From assembly GCA_020726505.1 (NCBI GenBank), contig JAHLEZ010000025.1, forward strand, positions 124,001 to 188,000: 64,000 nt of DNA, given 5' to 3'. Below the pieces are notes generated by a model. The model was not told the origin of the DNA. It did not search any database and saw only the letters and a list, made by a program, of their open reading frames with translations. Source of the stretch: Leptodontidium sp. MPI-SDFR-AT-0119 (lineage: Eukaryota; Ascomycota; Leotiomycetes; Helotiales; Leptodontidiaceae). Below, in pieces: positions 33,659-44,469 of this stretch. A program made the position numbers and the translations under genes. The first letter of the stretch is position 1; every line of letters begins with the position of its first letter.

Positions 33659-35036
33659 CTACTTTATTGAGGCCTGAATTTGTCCGATGCACTTGCCAAA
33701 TCCGACCAATGCATCAGGATTATCTCCTGCCCATCCAGTGATAGTGACAGTGTCTCCGTCATCCAGGAAGGTACGCTCCTGACCGCCCTCAAGTTTGATT
33801 GCTACCTTGCCTCCCTTGCTGTGCTCGAACAGGCACCCATACGTTCCTTCCTCAGTCCCACTGATAGTCCCCGATCCAAAAAAGTCACCAACTTGCAGAT
33901 TGCACCCTGTGATAGTATGGTGGGCCACCATTTGTGGGACAGACCAAATGATATTCTTGCTGGATGTTCGGGTGAGGGTTGTGGTTTTGGCGTTTTGAGC
34001 TGGCTGGAATGTCAGTTTTTGGGCCATATATCATCTAATACTACACGAGAAAAATTTGATACGTACGAGTCAGATCGACCTGCAACTGGATATCCCACAC
34101 GTTCTTGGAACGTCCTTCCACCAAATACGGCAGCACTGGTCGATCTCGCTCCAAGCTTTCTGTGAAGAAGGGCTCGAGTGCATCTGAAAGGACCACCCAT
34201 GGGCTGATTGTCGTGGCAAAGTTTTTGGCATTGAATGGTCCCAAAGGAACATATTCCCACAACTGGATATCTCTAGCGGACCAGTCGTTCAAAAGAACAG
34301 CGCCGAAAATGGCTTCGTCAGCCGAGCCCACGGGAACGGGGTCCCCAAGAGTGTTTTCTCTGCAGATGAAAATCCCTAATTCAAGCTCAATGTCCAAACG
34401 CTTCGATGGAGAAAAGATAGGCTGAGGTGGCTTGGCTGTCGGATCGGCGATGATCTGACCTGAGGGTCGCCGAATCGGAGTACCCGACACTACAATCGAC
34501 GAAGCACGACTGTGGTATGCAGCCGGAAGATGACGATAGTTGGGGTTAAGCGCGTTTTCAGGTCCGCGATTGATTGTACCAGCGGTAAATGCGTGGTTAA
34601 TTCCAGCAAAGAAGTCGGTGTATCCTCCGATATGTAGTGGCAAGTGATTTTGAACGTTTTCGAGCGGAATTAGGGCCTGTTGCCTTAACTTTGCGTTGTC
34701 CCGCAGAACATGAGCTAATGATGTATTAATTGCGAATACACTCTGTAAGTACTGGCGAACTTGAGTATGAGCTCGTCTACCCAGAGCAGCGAACGCGTTC
34801 AATGTTGGCTGCGAAAAAACCGACAGATGTGGTTCGATGAATGGTAGGCTAGAGAAGCCTTGTTGGGAGGCGAATGCTGCTAGATCTAGTGCGTAATCCC
34901 CAATTGCAATGGCAGGGTGAGGGCTTCGGGATGATGTTTCAGAGCTGGAAATGATGCCAAAGGGTATATTTGCCAATGAGAAATGAGAACCCGTAGGTAT
35001 CTCCAGCCATGATTCAAAAGATTTCAAGGCAGACAT
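33659..35036 (-). CDS. fahA: fumarylacetoacetase
   Basis: Hydrolyses fumarylacetoacetate to fumarate and acetoacetate, the last step of homogentisate catabolism (cytosol). Exons 35036-34067 and 33999-33659, with a 67-nt intron (GTACGT...CAGCCAG), give 436 aa. An N-terminal SH3-like domain (SHFSLANIPFGII) is followed by the hydrolase fold: GGYTDFFAGINHAFTAG, RLDIELELGIFI with the metal-binding acidic residues, LLNDWSARDIQLWEYVPLGP, NFATTISPWVV, MVAHHTITGCN and SGTISGTEEGTYGCL. All family hallmarks are intact. Only the downstream AG, not the first at CATTCCAG, keeps the frame. Divergent from homogentisate dioxygenase, so probably co-regulated with it. Confidence 0.96.
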
Positions 35037-35629
35037 TTTGCAAAGACGTAGCGGCGAAGTTGGCTGAAAAACTGGATTGGGAGTTACAGGTGGTTGGGTA
35101 TTGTAGGTGAAGTAACAAGGTTAAATACGATGTGTACATTCACATTAGTTAGACCCGAAATTACACATCAGGTTATCGAACTTCTCGCAAACAGGAATAG
35201 CTTAATCAACGAAGGCCATGCGTATGTGTCGGACTATTTCGTAGGCCATGCGTATGTATCGGACTATTTCCTAGGCCCTGCTCGGAGTTTTACTTCCGCC
35301 TGCAGCTTCCGAACCTTTTTCCGGTTATGTTTTAGTCCAGTGGTCTCAGATCACTGTCTTGGTATAGGAAGCACACGGACAAGGTATTCTCGCCACTCCA
35401 AGTCAAGCTTTGCTTTATGCCCCCCGCAGTCCCCCGCAAACTCAGCAAACCCCGCACGACTTTCTCCACGTAAGGAGAAGGAAGCGGAGAATCAATCCCA
35501 GGCTGACCCGCTACCTGCTAGACATAATAATCAAAACCAGCTGACCTGTGCTATGCTTTTGTGTTTTTTGCTAAAGTCTCAACTGAGCCTGTAGGGTTGG
35601 TCACTCTTTTCAAAAACATCTTTAACAAA
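35037..35629. promoter_or_regulatory. shared divergent promoter of fahA and hmgA
   Basis: 593 bp between two head-to-head start codons encoding consecutive-pathway enzymes. It contains a 30-bp tandem duplication (35214-35273) and several CCCCGCA strings around 35415-35455. No consensus TATA box stands out. Co-regulation by a bidirectional promoter is inference from layout. Confidence 0.65.
35214..35273. repeat. 30-bp direct tandem repeat in the divergent promoter
   Basis: Units 35214-35243 and 35244-35273, both GGCCATGCGTATG-G/A-TCGGAC then TATTTC, differ at only two or three positions. A candidate operator pair, each with a CGG core. Confidence 0.7.
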
Positions 35630-37109
35630 ATGCCGGTAACTAAATTTTCAGTGGAAGACCGATACAGTTACCACCATGGCTTTGGTTCCTATTTTGAGTA
35701 GGTTCTTGGAGTTCGAGAAACTGGAGAGGATATTAATTGTTCCTTAGATCAGAGGCCATCAAAGGAGCTCTCCCTATTGGTGCCAATCAACCTCAACGAC
35801 CTCCGTTTGGCCTTTATGCCGAGAAATTTTCAGGAACAGCATTCACTGCACCACGTAGCAATAACCTCCAGACCTGGTTATATCGTGTGCTTCCTGCAGC
35901 ATCCCACCAGCCCTTTGAACCATATGTGTCCTTGAGCAAGACGTCTGTTTATCAGAAGACTTACCACATTCCCAACCAGCTGCGGTGGGATCCTTTTGAC
36001 CTCGACAATGAAGTGGATGTGAGTATTATTCAGCATTCATTCTTACTTGGCATCACAAAAGGCGATTTACGGCATACTGTCAAGATCGACGGGCACAGCA
36101 AACGCTAACTTTCTTGTAGTGGACAGACTCGCTTCACCTTGTAGCAGTCGCGGGTGAGCCTGCACTCAAACAAGGCGTGGGTATCATGATTTTTGCTGCT
36201 GGAAAGTCTATGAGAGATAACGAAGCCTTCTCGTCCGCCGATGGGGACTTTCTCATTGTGCTCCAGCACGGTGTCCTTGACATACAAACTGAGATTGGGC
36301 GCATTCTTGTTCGTCCCAACGAGATATGCGTTATCCCCAGAGGTGTAAGATACCGAGTCACGCTCCGTTATGGCAGTGTTCGAGGATACATCCTCGAGCT
36401 CTATCAGGGACACTTTCAGCTTCCCGAGTTGGGACCCATTGGATCGCAGGGTTTAGCAAATGTCCGTGATTTCCAAATTCCTGTTGCAGCCTATGACTAC
36501 GACGTGAAGACTGAATGGCACCACATCACCAAGTTTAATGGCGAGTTCTTTATCGCTACACAAAACCACACTCCTTTCGATGTCGTCGGCTGGCACGGAA
36601 ATTATTATCCCTACAAGTACGACCTGGGCCGCTTCAATACCATCGGTAGCGTATCATATGATCATCCAGACCCCAGCATCTTGAATGTGCTTGTTGCGCC
36701 ATCCGATCAGGATGGAACACCAATAGCTGAGTTGGTGGTTTTCCCTCCTCGTTGGCTGGTTATGGAAGATACATTTCGCCCTCCACAGTTTCACCGGAAT
36801 GCTATGTCTGAATTCATGGGCCTCATTCAAGGAAATTACCACGGCAAGGCCGGAAGCTTCCTGCCTTCTGGGGCAAGCCTTCACAATGTGATGAGCGGCC
36901 ATGGTCCGGACTACGACACGCATAGGAAAGCTTCAGATGAAGAATTGCATCCTGTTAAGGTTGGAGAAGATAGTATGGCGTTCATGTTTGAGACCTGTCA
37001 CATTATGGGTGTAACTGAGTGGGGCCTGAACGGGTGCAACAAAGTCCAGAAAGACTATACAAAGAATAGTTGGGAATCTTTGTATCCGCTGTTCAAACCT
37101 CCTGTGTAG
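35630..37109 (+). CDS. hmgA: homogentisate 1,2-dioxygenase
   Basis: An Fe(II) enzyme that opens the ring of homogentisate to maleylacetoacetate. Exons 35630-35697, 35748-36018 and 36120-37109 (introns 50 and 101 nt; GTAGGT and GTGAGT donors) give 442 aa, the family length. Start context is [18 protein letters not shown], then [17 protein letters not shown]. The iron site is preserved: [18 protein letters not shown] (His and Glu ligands) and HGPDYDTH (third His). [13 protein letters not shown] and [13 protein letters not shown] are also canonical. Where most homologs read MTPHGPD this one has MSGHGPD, so it may be a diverged paralog. It lies next to fumarylacetoacetase; maleylacetoacetate isomerase is absent from the window. 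Confidence 0.96.
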
Positions 37110-37362
37110 ACTGGCTTGGAAATTCTTCATATGTAAATAGCACACACTGTTTGAACGCGTTTCCATATAATCTGGTGTAATTCACAATAAGAGATTTTGA
37201 TCTTTGGCAATATGGTTTTTGACAGCCGAAAGTGAGCAGTAACCTTACAGAGCATGAGTACGCATTATTCGTTCTTAAGACGAGAAAGAAGGGCTAGAGA
37301 ATATGTGCAAGGAAAGTATTCGAAAATTCTACCTCGCGTAAGACCAACTATAAATTCTGTAT

Positions 37363-38405
37363 TTACTTGCCCTTCCACGCCGGCACAATATCCGCCACGC
37401 TAATGGGCTTGATTTCGGGGAAGATGTCGTTCATTAAACGCGACGGCTTCATATCGAACGTGCCTTCATCAAACCAATTACCAAAAATCACCATCATGGC
37501 GATCGACTCTTCATCCGACCACCGTCCTAGGAGCAATGTAATTTTACTAGCTTTCAAATCTAAGAAGGGATCGTAGGGCACTTTAAATTTCGTTCCTTCT
37601 CAGTGATAAGTAGGTTGTTACGAAAGGTTAGTAGAGCAATGTGAAGCTAAGTTTTACCTTTCGAAGCCTCGGCGAGTGTTAGGATCTCATTCAAGGTTAC
37701 CCAATCACTAATAACATATTCCTCCTTATTTTATTTTGGAAATCCAACATACGCGGTAACGTACGCGATAATAGTAAATATATGTAAGAGGACCGCTTTA
37801 AAGTTGTCGGTCCCTAAAATCGCGATTTTGTTATTAGCGATATCGATAGCAATAACAAAGTTACTAATATAAGACAAGTAATGAAGTTAACCAAAGTAGC
37901 CCATAAAGAAGCCGATATATACAATACAAGTTTCTAGTAAGGTTGATTTAAACAAGAGTGCTATATTTATCCTACCCTTCATAGCAGCGAGTTTAGTGTA
38001 CTCTCTGTCAAATGCTATTAGATTACTCTAGGCTTACAAAATAGCATAAAATAGGCATCAAGGGTCTCCGACTTATTCGGGGCTAAGTAATACACCTCAC
38101 TTACTAGGGATATATCTCATTATTATCTTCGACGCATCGATTTCCTTAATAAAATTCACATCAAAATCGCCCCCTTCCATAGAGTACTTAAGAATCGAGA
38201 TCATAATATAGATTTAACTCGCCTCTAGTAATTTCGTCAAGAAAGTAATATTCCCATAATCGACACTAATAATGGGAACCCATATCTTTGCTTCAAGCTC
38301 AGGATCCGCCTATTGAAAGAGAAAGTGGGCTGAGTCAACTCTTTCTCCGTCGAAAATGGCCTTTCTGAGACCACTGGTGCCTCCTGCGACTCCAACAACA
38401 ACCAT
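37363..38405 (-). pseudogene. NmrA-like NAD(P)-binding protein, RIP-decayed
   Basis: Starts MVVVGVAGGTSGLRKAI (38405), the dinucleotide-binding motif of NmrA-like/isoflavone-reductase-like proteins. Continues ADPELEAKIWVPIISVDYGN, a SKIIMRYIPS segment, and an intact C-terminal frame (37363-37581: LLLGRWSDEESIAMMVIFGN, then FDMKPSRLMNDIF). In between are about eight stops, nearly all TAA/TAG, and the sequence is strongly AT-rich. It is a single gene rather than a transposon, yet shows RIP-type damage, so it probably had a second copy or lay beside a repeat. Known NmrA-like proteins are redox sensors or reductases. Confidence 0.7.
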
Positions 38406-39807
38406 AATGTATGAGTGAGTTGGTAAATATGTGAAAAAAATAATAAAAAAATAAAAAAATAAAAAGGGGACTTCGGAATTCTGAAGAGTGTTATTTGGAG
38501 CAAATTGGAGCGCAACTAAAAATAACTGATTGACACACTTCTTGTACACAGCCTAAAGCTCATCTACCTTCTCTTGCGTCCTGTTCTAATTTTGGATCGG
38601 GGGAATGAATTACCTGACACGATTGCGAATAAATGCCGTATACTACAATAAAAACCATTTATGGGTTGGCTTTTCAAAGATTTTTCTAAAAACCACTAAT
38701 AATTACCTTCCAAATCAAATCGAGCGTGTCTCATTTACCGAACCATAAATCTTAAAACCCACACGACTTGGCACTTGATCGCATGGCCATGCTTTACTTC
38801 TGTCGTTTCGGTGTCTTCAGGGGACCAATACAGGGGGTTTCTTACCTAAGACTGTGGCCCGGGCTTGGGGTCAATCCACTCTACCTTAAACAGCGATAAA
38901 AAAGGGGATTTTAGAACATAACAATAAAAAATGCCTAAGCACTTTACAAAAGGGTATTGCGTATCGAATCCACAAGAGGGAGGCGGTCGTTATGACGAGT
39001 ATTAGGGCAAGAAGGTACTTCAACAACAGCGTCTCGACTAATACGCCGTTGAAGACGTGAACGAGAGAGGAGATACCCATTGTAAAGAGAAATAGAGAAA
39101 TTGCGAGCAGAGCAGAATTCTCGATATTGTTGTTGACCCTCAAGCTTATGGAAAGCGCCTGCCAAGATGTTTAACACCAATGTCTGTGGAGTCCCTGGCC
39201 GGTTATGGCCTCTTATCGCTGGTTGGGTCCTTGATTCACTTGCTGTTGATAAGCTTCTATTGTGGAGAAGTCTGAACTAAGGCCCTGCACATACATGCCT
39301 GCACAGTTGAAGAGCTCCACAGCCATGTTGGACTTATCTGCTTATCTAGAGCCCTGAATGCTCGTATTAATCAAAACGGATGGAGCTTCCGGTGTAGAAG
39401 CACAAGAAATCAAGTCCTTTGAATCTTAGGCGGTCACGCACCCAAAGGAGCTCTCTTGGTGGCTTGGGGCCGATTCTCGGTCTCAAGCGTCGGATTAAAT
39501 AGTGATTGGATCATCTTGAAAATTTTACGTCCTCATCCACCGTGCCACTGCGGCCCTAGTTGGAATATTCCGTACACCTGCCGGTGGAAGCGTCTGGGGT
39601 AAAGCAACAGATGTTGATCAATTCAGGGAGCTTCAATCTTCTCAGTATATTGTTTCTCGACTCGTTCTCATCGCTCATCCATTTCATCTTCATAGACGTT
39701 TCGGGCGGTGTCCGTTGGTCAGAGCACTAAGGTTTTAGAGACTCTGAAACAGTTAGGAATAAAAGTGTGCTTGGAAGTGCTCGAGAATCTATTGCCAATT
39801 TTTAAGA
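38406..39807. other. no supported gene
   Basis: Overlapping minus frames at 38886-39180 include a hydrophobic run (LLAISLFLFTMGISSLVHVF, LLALILVITTASLLW) that could be a membrane-protein fragment shifted between frames; the family is unrecognised. The rest is intergenic, and the last part serves as promoter for the dehydratase. Confidence 0.3.
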
Positions 39808-41106
39808 TGGCGGAAAACTCAACTCCCATCGCTGGCTCTTTGCCATTGAATGACGAGGGGATAGCCGATGCAAGCACGGTTAGTTCAGCACCGTCTCAAT
39901 TGTCACATGTATCTGATGTCCGCATAGAAGCAGCCAAATAGTCCCTTGATCAAATCTGTTATCGCTCTCCACGTTGGACAATTCATGTTTGCTAAAATCG
40001 AAACCAATGATGGAATTGTTGGCTGGGGCGAGGCAGGCATATGGGGTCATATCCAAGCAGCAGGCACCGCCATTGAGCGTTTTGCAGAATACTTGGTAGG
40101 AAAACCAGCTTTCACCATTGAACATCATTGGAATGTCATGCACCGCTTCAGCTACTTCCAAGGAATTGCGATCAATGCTGCCATCTCGTCTATCGACATC
40201 GCCTTGTGGGACATAAAAGGCAAGGCGCTCGGAGTTCCCATCTATGAATTACTTGGCGGTGCGTGTAGGACCAAAGCTCGTATCTATGGCCACATCTACG
40301 AGAAAACGATCGAGGGTGTTCTGGCGGAATGCAAGAAAAAGATGGAACTCGGGTACAACGCCTTCGGCCACATCAATCCCTTTTTAGACGAAGGAAACGA
40401 TCAAGTCTACTTCAAGACACACGTAAAGAAGATGCAGGACGCCATAGAAAACGTCAAGAAGATGCGTGAGGCCGTCGGCGACAAGGTCGACTTGCTGATC
40501 GAGCTCCATCGTCGCTTGACGCCTGCAGAGGCCGTCACTTTCTCCAATGGCATCAAAGACACCCATCCAATGTTCGTGGAAGATCCAATCCGGCCTGAAA
40601 ATGCAGACGCCATGGCCCGAGTGGCAGACCGTATCGCCGTACCCATTGCTACTGGTGAACGTTTCTGCACTATTTACGAGTTTCAGGCTCTCCTCGCACG
40701 AAACGCCGTCGAATTTGTCCGAATCGACGTAGCCGTCTGCGGAGGCATCACCGGGGCAAAAAAGGTGGCTGCTATGGCCGAGGCGCACCACGTTCAGGTC
40801 ATTCCTCACAACCCGCTCTCACCCATAGGTCTTGCGGCGTGCTTACAGGTTGCGGCGGCGATTCCAAACTTCGCTATCCAGGAGTACGCGACGGGTTTCG
40901 AGGCGGGCGTCTTCACGTCCACGACGTCTCACCTAGGTTCGGACATTGTTGACAAGGTACCAGTGCCTAGGGGTGGCTTTGTAGATATCCCCAACGGCCC
41001 GGGGTTAGGCATTAACGTGCTTGAGAATGCGCAGGACATTCGGCCGCCTTTCGTTCAGCCGATTAGCATGAGACGGCATTTGGATGGCTTTGTTGTAGAT
41101 CAGTAG
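39808..41106 (+). CDS. enolase-superfamily sugar-acid dehydratase (MR/MLE)
   Basis: Mandelate-racemase/muconate-lactonizing enzyme fold, closest in motifs to galactonate/mannonate-type dehydratases, which remove water from aldonic acids. The frame from Met 39946 (386 aa) has the capping domain (FAKIETNDGIVGWGEAGIWG) and a barrel with three carboxylate metal ligands, about E186 (LLIELHRR), E212 (FVEDPIRP) and E238 (ATGERFC), plus VIPHNPLSPIG near the C-terminal end. The first capping strand seems to lie upstream in another frame: 39808-39939 encodes MAENSTPIAG to SDVRIEAAK, then TAG. One extra T there would join it to SPLIKSVIAL. So the gene either starts at 39946 or has a one-base disruption. 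The substrate is not determinable from sequence alone. Confidence 0.85.
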
Positions 41107-41754
41107 AATATCTCACACGGAAGTAGAAAGACATAATATAAAATTTTACTGCCTATATTTGTCTTGGGCCAACCCTGAACTGAGTATCACTGAACTTAAT
41201 TCTTAAGGTTAATGAACGGCGATGAATGAAATTTTTAAAGGACGAGAAAGACTCGAGGGAAAGCTTCGCATCTAGACATTGAATGGTATGCATTTTTATT
41301 AATAGCACATTTTACCAGACTCTCCCCTCATTCTCCTGACTTTGCCCGAGGACTTATCTTGGAATAATAATCCATAAATACTACCCAATTGTAGCGGCTG
41401 TCAGGTGTCTTCTAAGTTGTTTCAAGCTTAACATCAAAGTTAAGAACAATTTGTGGAATTGCCTTTGTTAATTTCAAAAAACTCGTATTTTTTCCGATGC
41501 ATGTCCGCGCGCCGCCTCCGAATTATGAAACATTAGAGCTTATTTCAAAATGTCCCAATTTAGTATCAATAACACAAGAAACAAATTTACAAAGAAACAT
41601 CAGCTTATTTCCCTCCTTTTGTATAGTATTCAACTAACGCTCGGGTTTGAATTCACTAGCGTCATTGCCGAAAATGTGGGGATTATAGTGGACTGCCTAC
41701 TTATTTGCCCTAACTTCGGTTTGGTCCTAGTTAGTTAGTTTCAGCAAGCATTTT

Positions 41755-42815
41755 CAGTATTGTTTGTACAGTACTTACACCTTCGGGGAAGAAATACCCG
41801 GCGAGGTGCGCCCCACCCTTGGGTAGTACTCGGGTGAGTTGTAATTCGATGGGTAAATGAATTCTTAGCGCTTCTTTGATCATTGCTTGAAGATATGGGA
41901 ATTCTTAAGCTTTTTTGAAAGTAACGGGATTAGAGATTATACCATTAGCGATTAAATCATCTAACTCTTTTCTTATGGCCTTTAATACATATAGAGTATT
42001 ATAGGTATAGAAAATTACGGCGTTAATAGTGATAATTATTATATCAGACCTGGCGCCTATATTTCCGGTATAAACGTTAAAAACATCATTTATGTCGAAT
42101 TTTCTAGAGTCAACTAGGTCCATCGATTTCTTTTAAAAAAAAGACTTCGCTTTTTTATTCCCTTTACCGACTTTACCATCCGCACGATATGATTCGATTT
42201 GTTTTAAAACAAAGTTAAAGAGAACCATGACCTTTGACTATTTTTCAAAGAGTAATAAAGTATTGAAAATGTGGCGATGAAGCTCCGATAGTAAATCTAT
42301 CACTGCTCCATAATCAAGGAAACTGTGGATACTATTAATAATATCTTATACATCATGCTCGCTTTTTAGTAAACCAAACAATGAATTAATCTATTATTAT
42401 TTCGGTAACTTAATGCCACACCTATCCGTGCCCTTGGGATTTAACCCACTATTACTATCCCAATAACATCAAATATAAAGTAAAGCAATATTATTAAAAG
42501 CAAGATCGTGCGTTATAATATTAAAAATTTCGTAAACTTCTTAACTAACAAAGCAATCATATCATCGACCTATGGTTTATACGCGACTACAATGGTTATC
42601 GAGTATAAATCAGCAATATTCCATCTTTTCTAAGCATATACTGCATTTAATCCAACAATAAAAAGAATTGCGTAATTAAGTATAGTAAATACCATGAAAA
42701 AACGCGACTTATCAAATTTCGAGGACAATACATAAATAACTGCGACATCATCTACTTTAACAATACTATATCAATTTGAGCCTGTACGCACAACTGGGCC
42801 TGCAAACATCAGTAC
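41755..42815 (-). pseudogene. cytochrome P450, RIP-decayed and truncated
   Basis: Minus-strand fragments in order: AGPVVRTGSN (about 42800), KFDKSRFF, VDDMIALLVKKFTKF (about 42570), FGLLKSEHDV, LHRHIFNTLLLFEK, DLIANGIISNPVTFKKA, then FPYLQAMIKEALRIHLPIEL (K-helix ExxR) and TRVLPKGGAHLAGYFFPEG, after which a GTAAGT donor follows and homology stops. The heme-binding exon is missing. Stops are mostly TAA/TAG and composition is AT-rich. The motifs fit fungal pisatin-demethylase/benzoate-hydroxylase-like P450s; the exact family is uncertain. Confidence 0.7.
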
Positions 42816-43546
42816 ACGGACTATTTTAAGGGTTAGAATTCATCCTACCATACTCGGCGTGGAGCCGGATATACAAAAGATATAAGTCACCCTTCTAAAC
42901 ATGATACACCTCCTACAGCCAAGTGAATCGCGCTAGGAGAGGCCTAGGCACCTTTTGAAGGGGTAAGAAGAATAAATTCCAAAGCCCTGCGAGAAGATAT
43001 TATATTAGTAGAAAGAGAAAAATTACGAGTCCTAGGGTCTTTATATCAACATAGGATAGCAAATGAAGCCGCGTGATGGAAGTAATGACGGTCATGATGA
43101 AGGTATTTGGTTGGCCCAATAACAGGGTTAGACTGTAATGAGATGCGTTTTATTTGAATTTAAGTTGAGTCTGAGGTTCAGCTGAGGAAACCAGCCTTGA
43201 ACGAGTCCAGGAGTGGGTGAGGCGAGGGGGGCGGGAGAGGAGAATCACCGGATTAATTCCTCGGGCGGAGCGTTTTCGGCCAGCCTCAGGGGTACATGAT
43301 TCAACGCCAAAGCGCATGGCAATAGGCGATGCTGAAGTCAACGTAAGCCCTTGACAGCGCTGTGGGGACAATCGCCGGTATAACTGATGGTGACGAGGAG
43401 GGAAAAGGAAATTTTCCGCAAAAAGCTATTGGTGCATTGTCTTGCTTCTTGGACAACTGATAATGTATACTAAGCTCGCTCCCGATGCCGATGAATGTTC
43501 CCCAAATCCACTCTCTTATCTCATCTTCAAATCTCTTTCGTAAACC
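42816..43546. other. intergenic, no gene recognised
   Basis: Left half is AT-rich decay from the P450 pseudogene; the right half is of ordinary composition and probably the promoter and 5' UTR of the Dabb gene. Minus frames at 43150-43561 look like shadows. Confidence 0.3.
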
Positions 43547-44004
43547 ATGGCCATCTACCACGTAGGTCAGTCTTCACACCCCGTGCATGTGCCTCAATCC
43601 ATCGTGGCCATCCAGCAGAAATGAAATCTGACCTCCCAATGCAAAAAAGTTCTCTTCAAGCTCAAGCCCGGAGTCACACCTGAGCAAATAAGCGAATACA
43701 AAGCTGTTGGCAGAGGACTAGTAGGCAAGATCCCCGGCCTGCTTAAATTCGAGGTCAATACTGCTCTACCTGCTACAGCGCACCGTGCGCAGGGATACGA
43801 TATGGGTGTGATATTGGTACTGGGGAAGGAGGAAGATCTCAAGGTTTATACTGAGCATCCCGCACATTTAGGGTATTTGCAACCCAATCTCTTTTTATTC
43901 TTTTTGTTTTGGCGTTACTGGGCTGACTGCTTTAAAATAGGGCTCGTAAATTGCGCCTGGCGCTCAGTGACGATACTTTGGCGTTTGATATGGAGGTTGC
44001 TTGA
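43547..44004 (+). CDS. Dabb (stress-responsive A/B barrel) domain protein
   Basis: Exons 43547-43565, 43650-43872 and 43941-44004 give 101 aa. Introns are 84 nt (GTCAGT donor) and 68 nt. The joined protein starts MAIYHVVLFKLKPGVTPEQI, has IPGLLKFEVN, GYDMGVILVLGKEEDL, YTEHPAHL, and ends LALSDDTLAFDMEVA: the whole Dabb ferredoxin-like fold, which forms dimeric barrels. Members include plant stress proteins and small cyclases; in fungi the role is mostly unknown. The tiny first exon (19 nt) was chosen because only this junction restores VVLFKL. No operon exists, but it borders the catabolic block. Confidence 0.87.
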
Positions 44005-44469
44005 AGTGGATTGACTAATATATCTACCTGTTGCATGTATTTCTGCAAGCAAGCTCATCTGTGGATCCACCGAAATACTCACAGAGATATCTCTCCTTCA
44101 AAATTGATATATTTGAACATGCGGTCCCATCGCCTCTCAAAAGAGTTCATGTGCGTAGATCTTCTCTAAGGTGGTAATCGTCAACTTGGGGTATGACATC
44201 TTGGCCACAATTGTAGACTATCGATTGAGACCAAAACTCTTTTTTTTTTATTTTAAATCACGTTCATCATAATAGTCAATGGTATTTACAGAGGTTCAAG
44301 GTATAGAGATGTTCCAAATGTGACTTGGAGAAGAGAGGCATTTGTGCAAAAGGACGCACTATATCTTCTTCACTTCTCTACGGAATATGATCACAGCTGC
44401 AGAATATAGATAGGATTCTAGATAGAAGGCGTCAGTGAAATCAACAACATAGATACTTCCGCATTCTTT

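Noticed and set aside
38886..39180. Hydrophobic minus-strand frames suggesting a transporter
   Set aside because: Two short overlapping frames, no recognisable family or start; kept only as a note in the gap entry.
43150..43561. Minus ORFs upstream of the Dabb gene
   Set aside because: No domain; composition fits promoter and leader DNA of the plus-strand gene.
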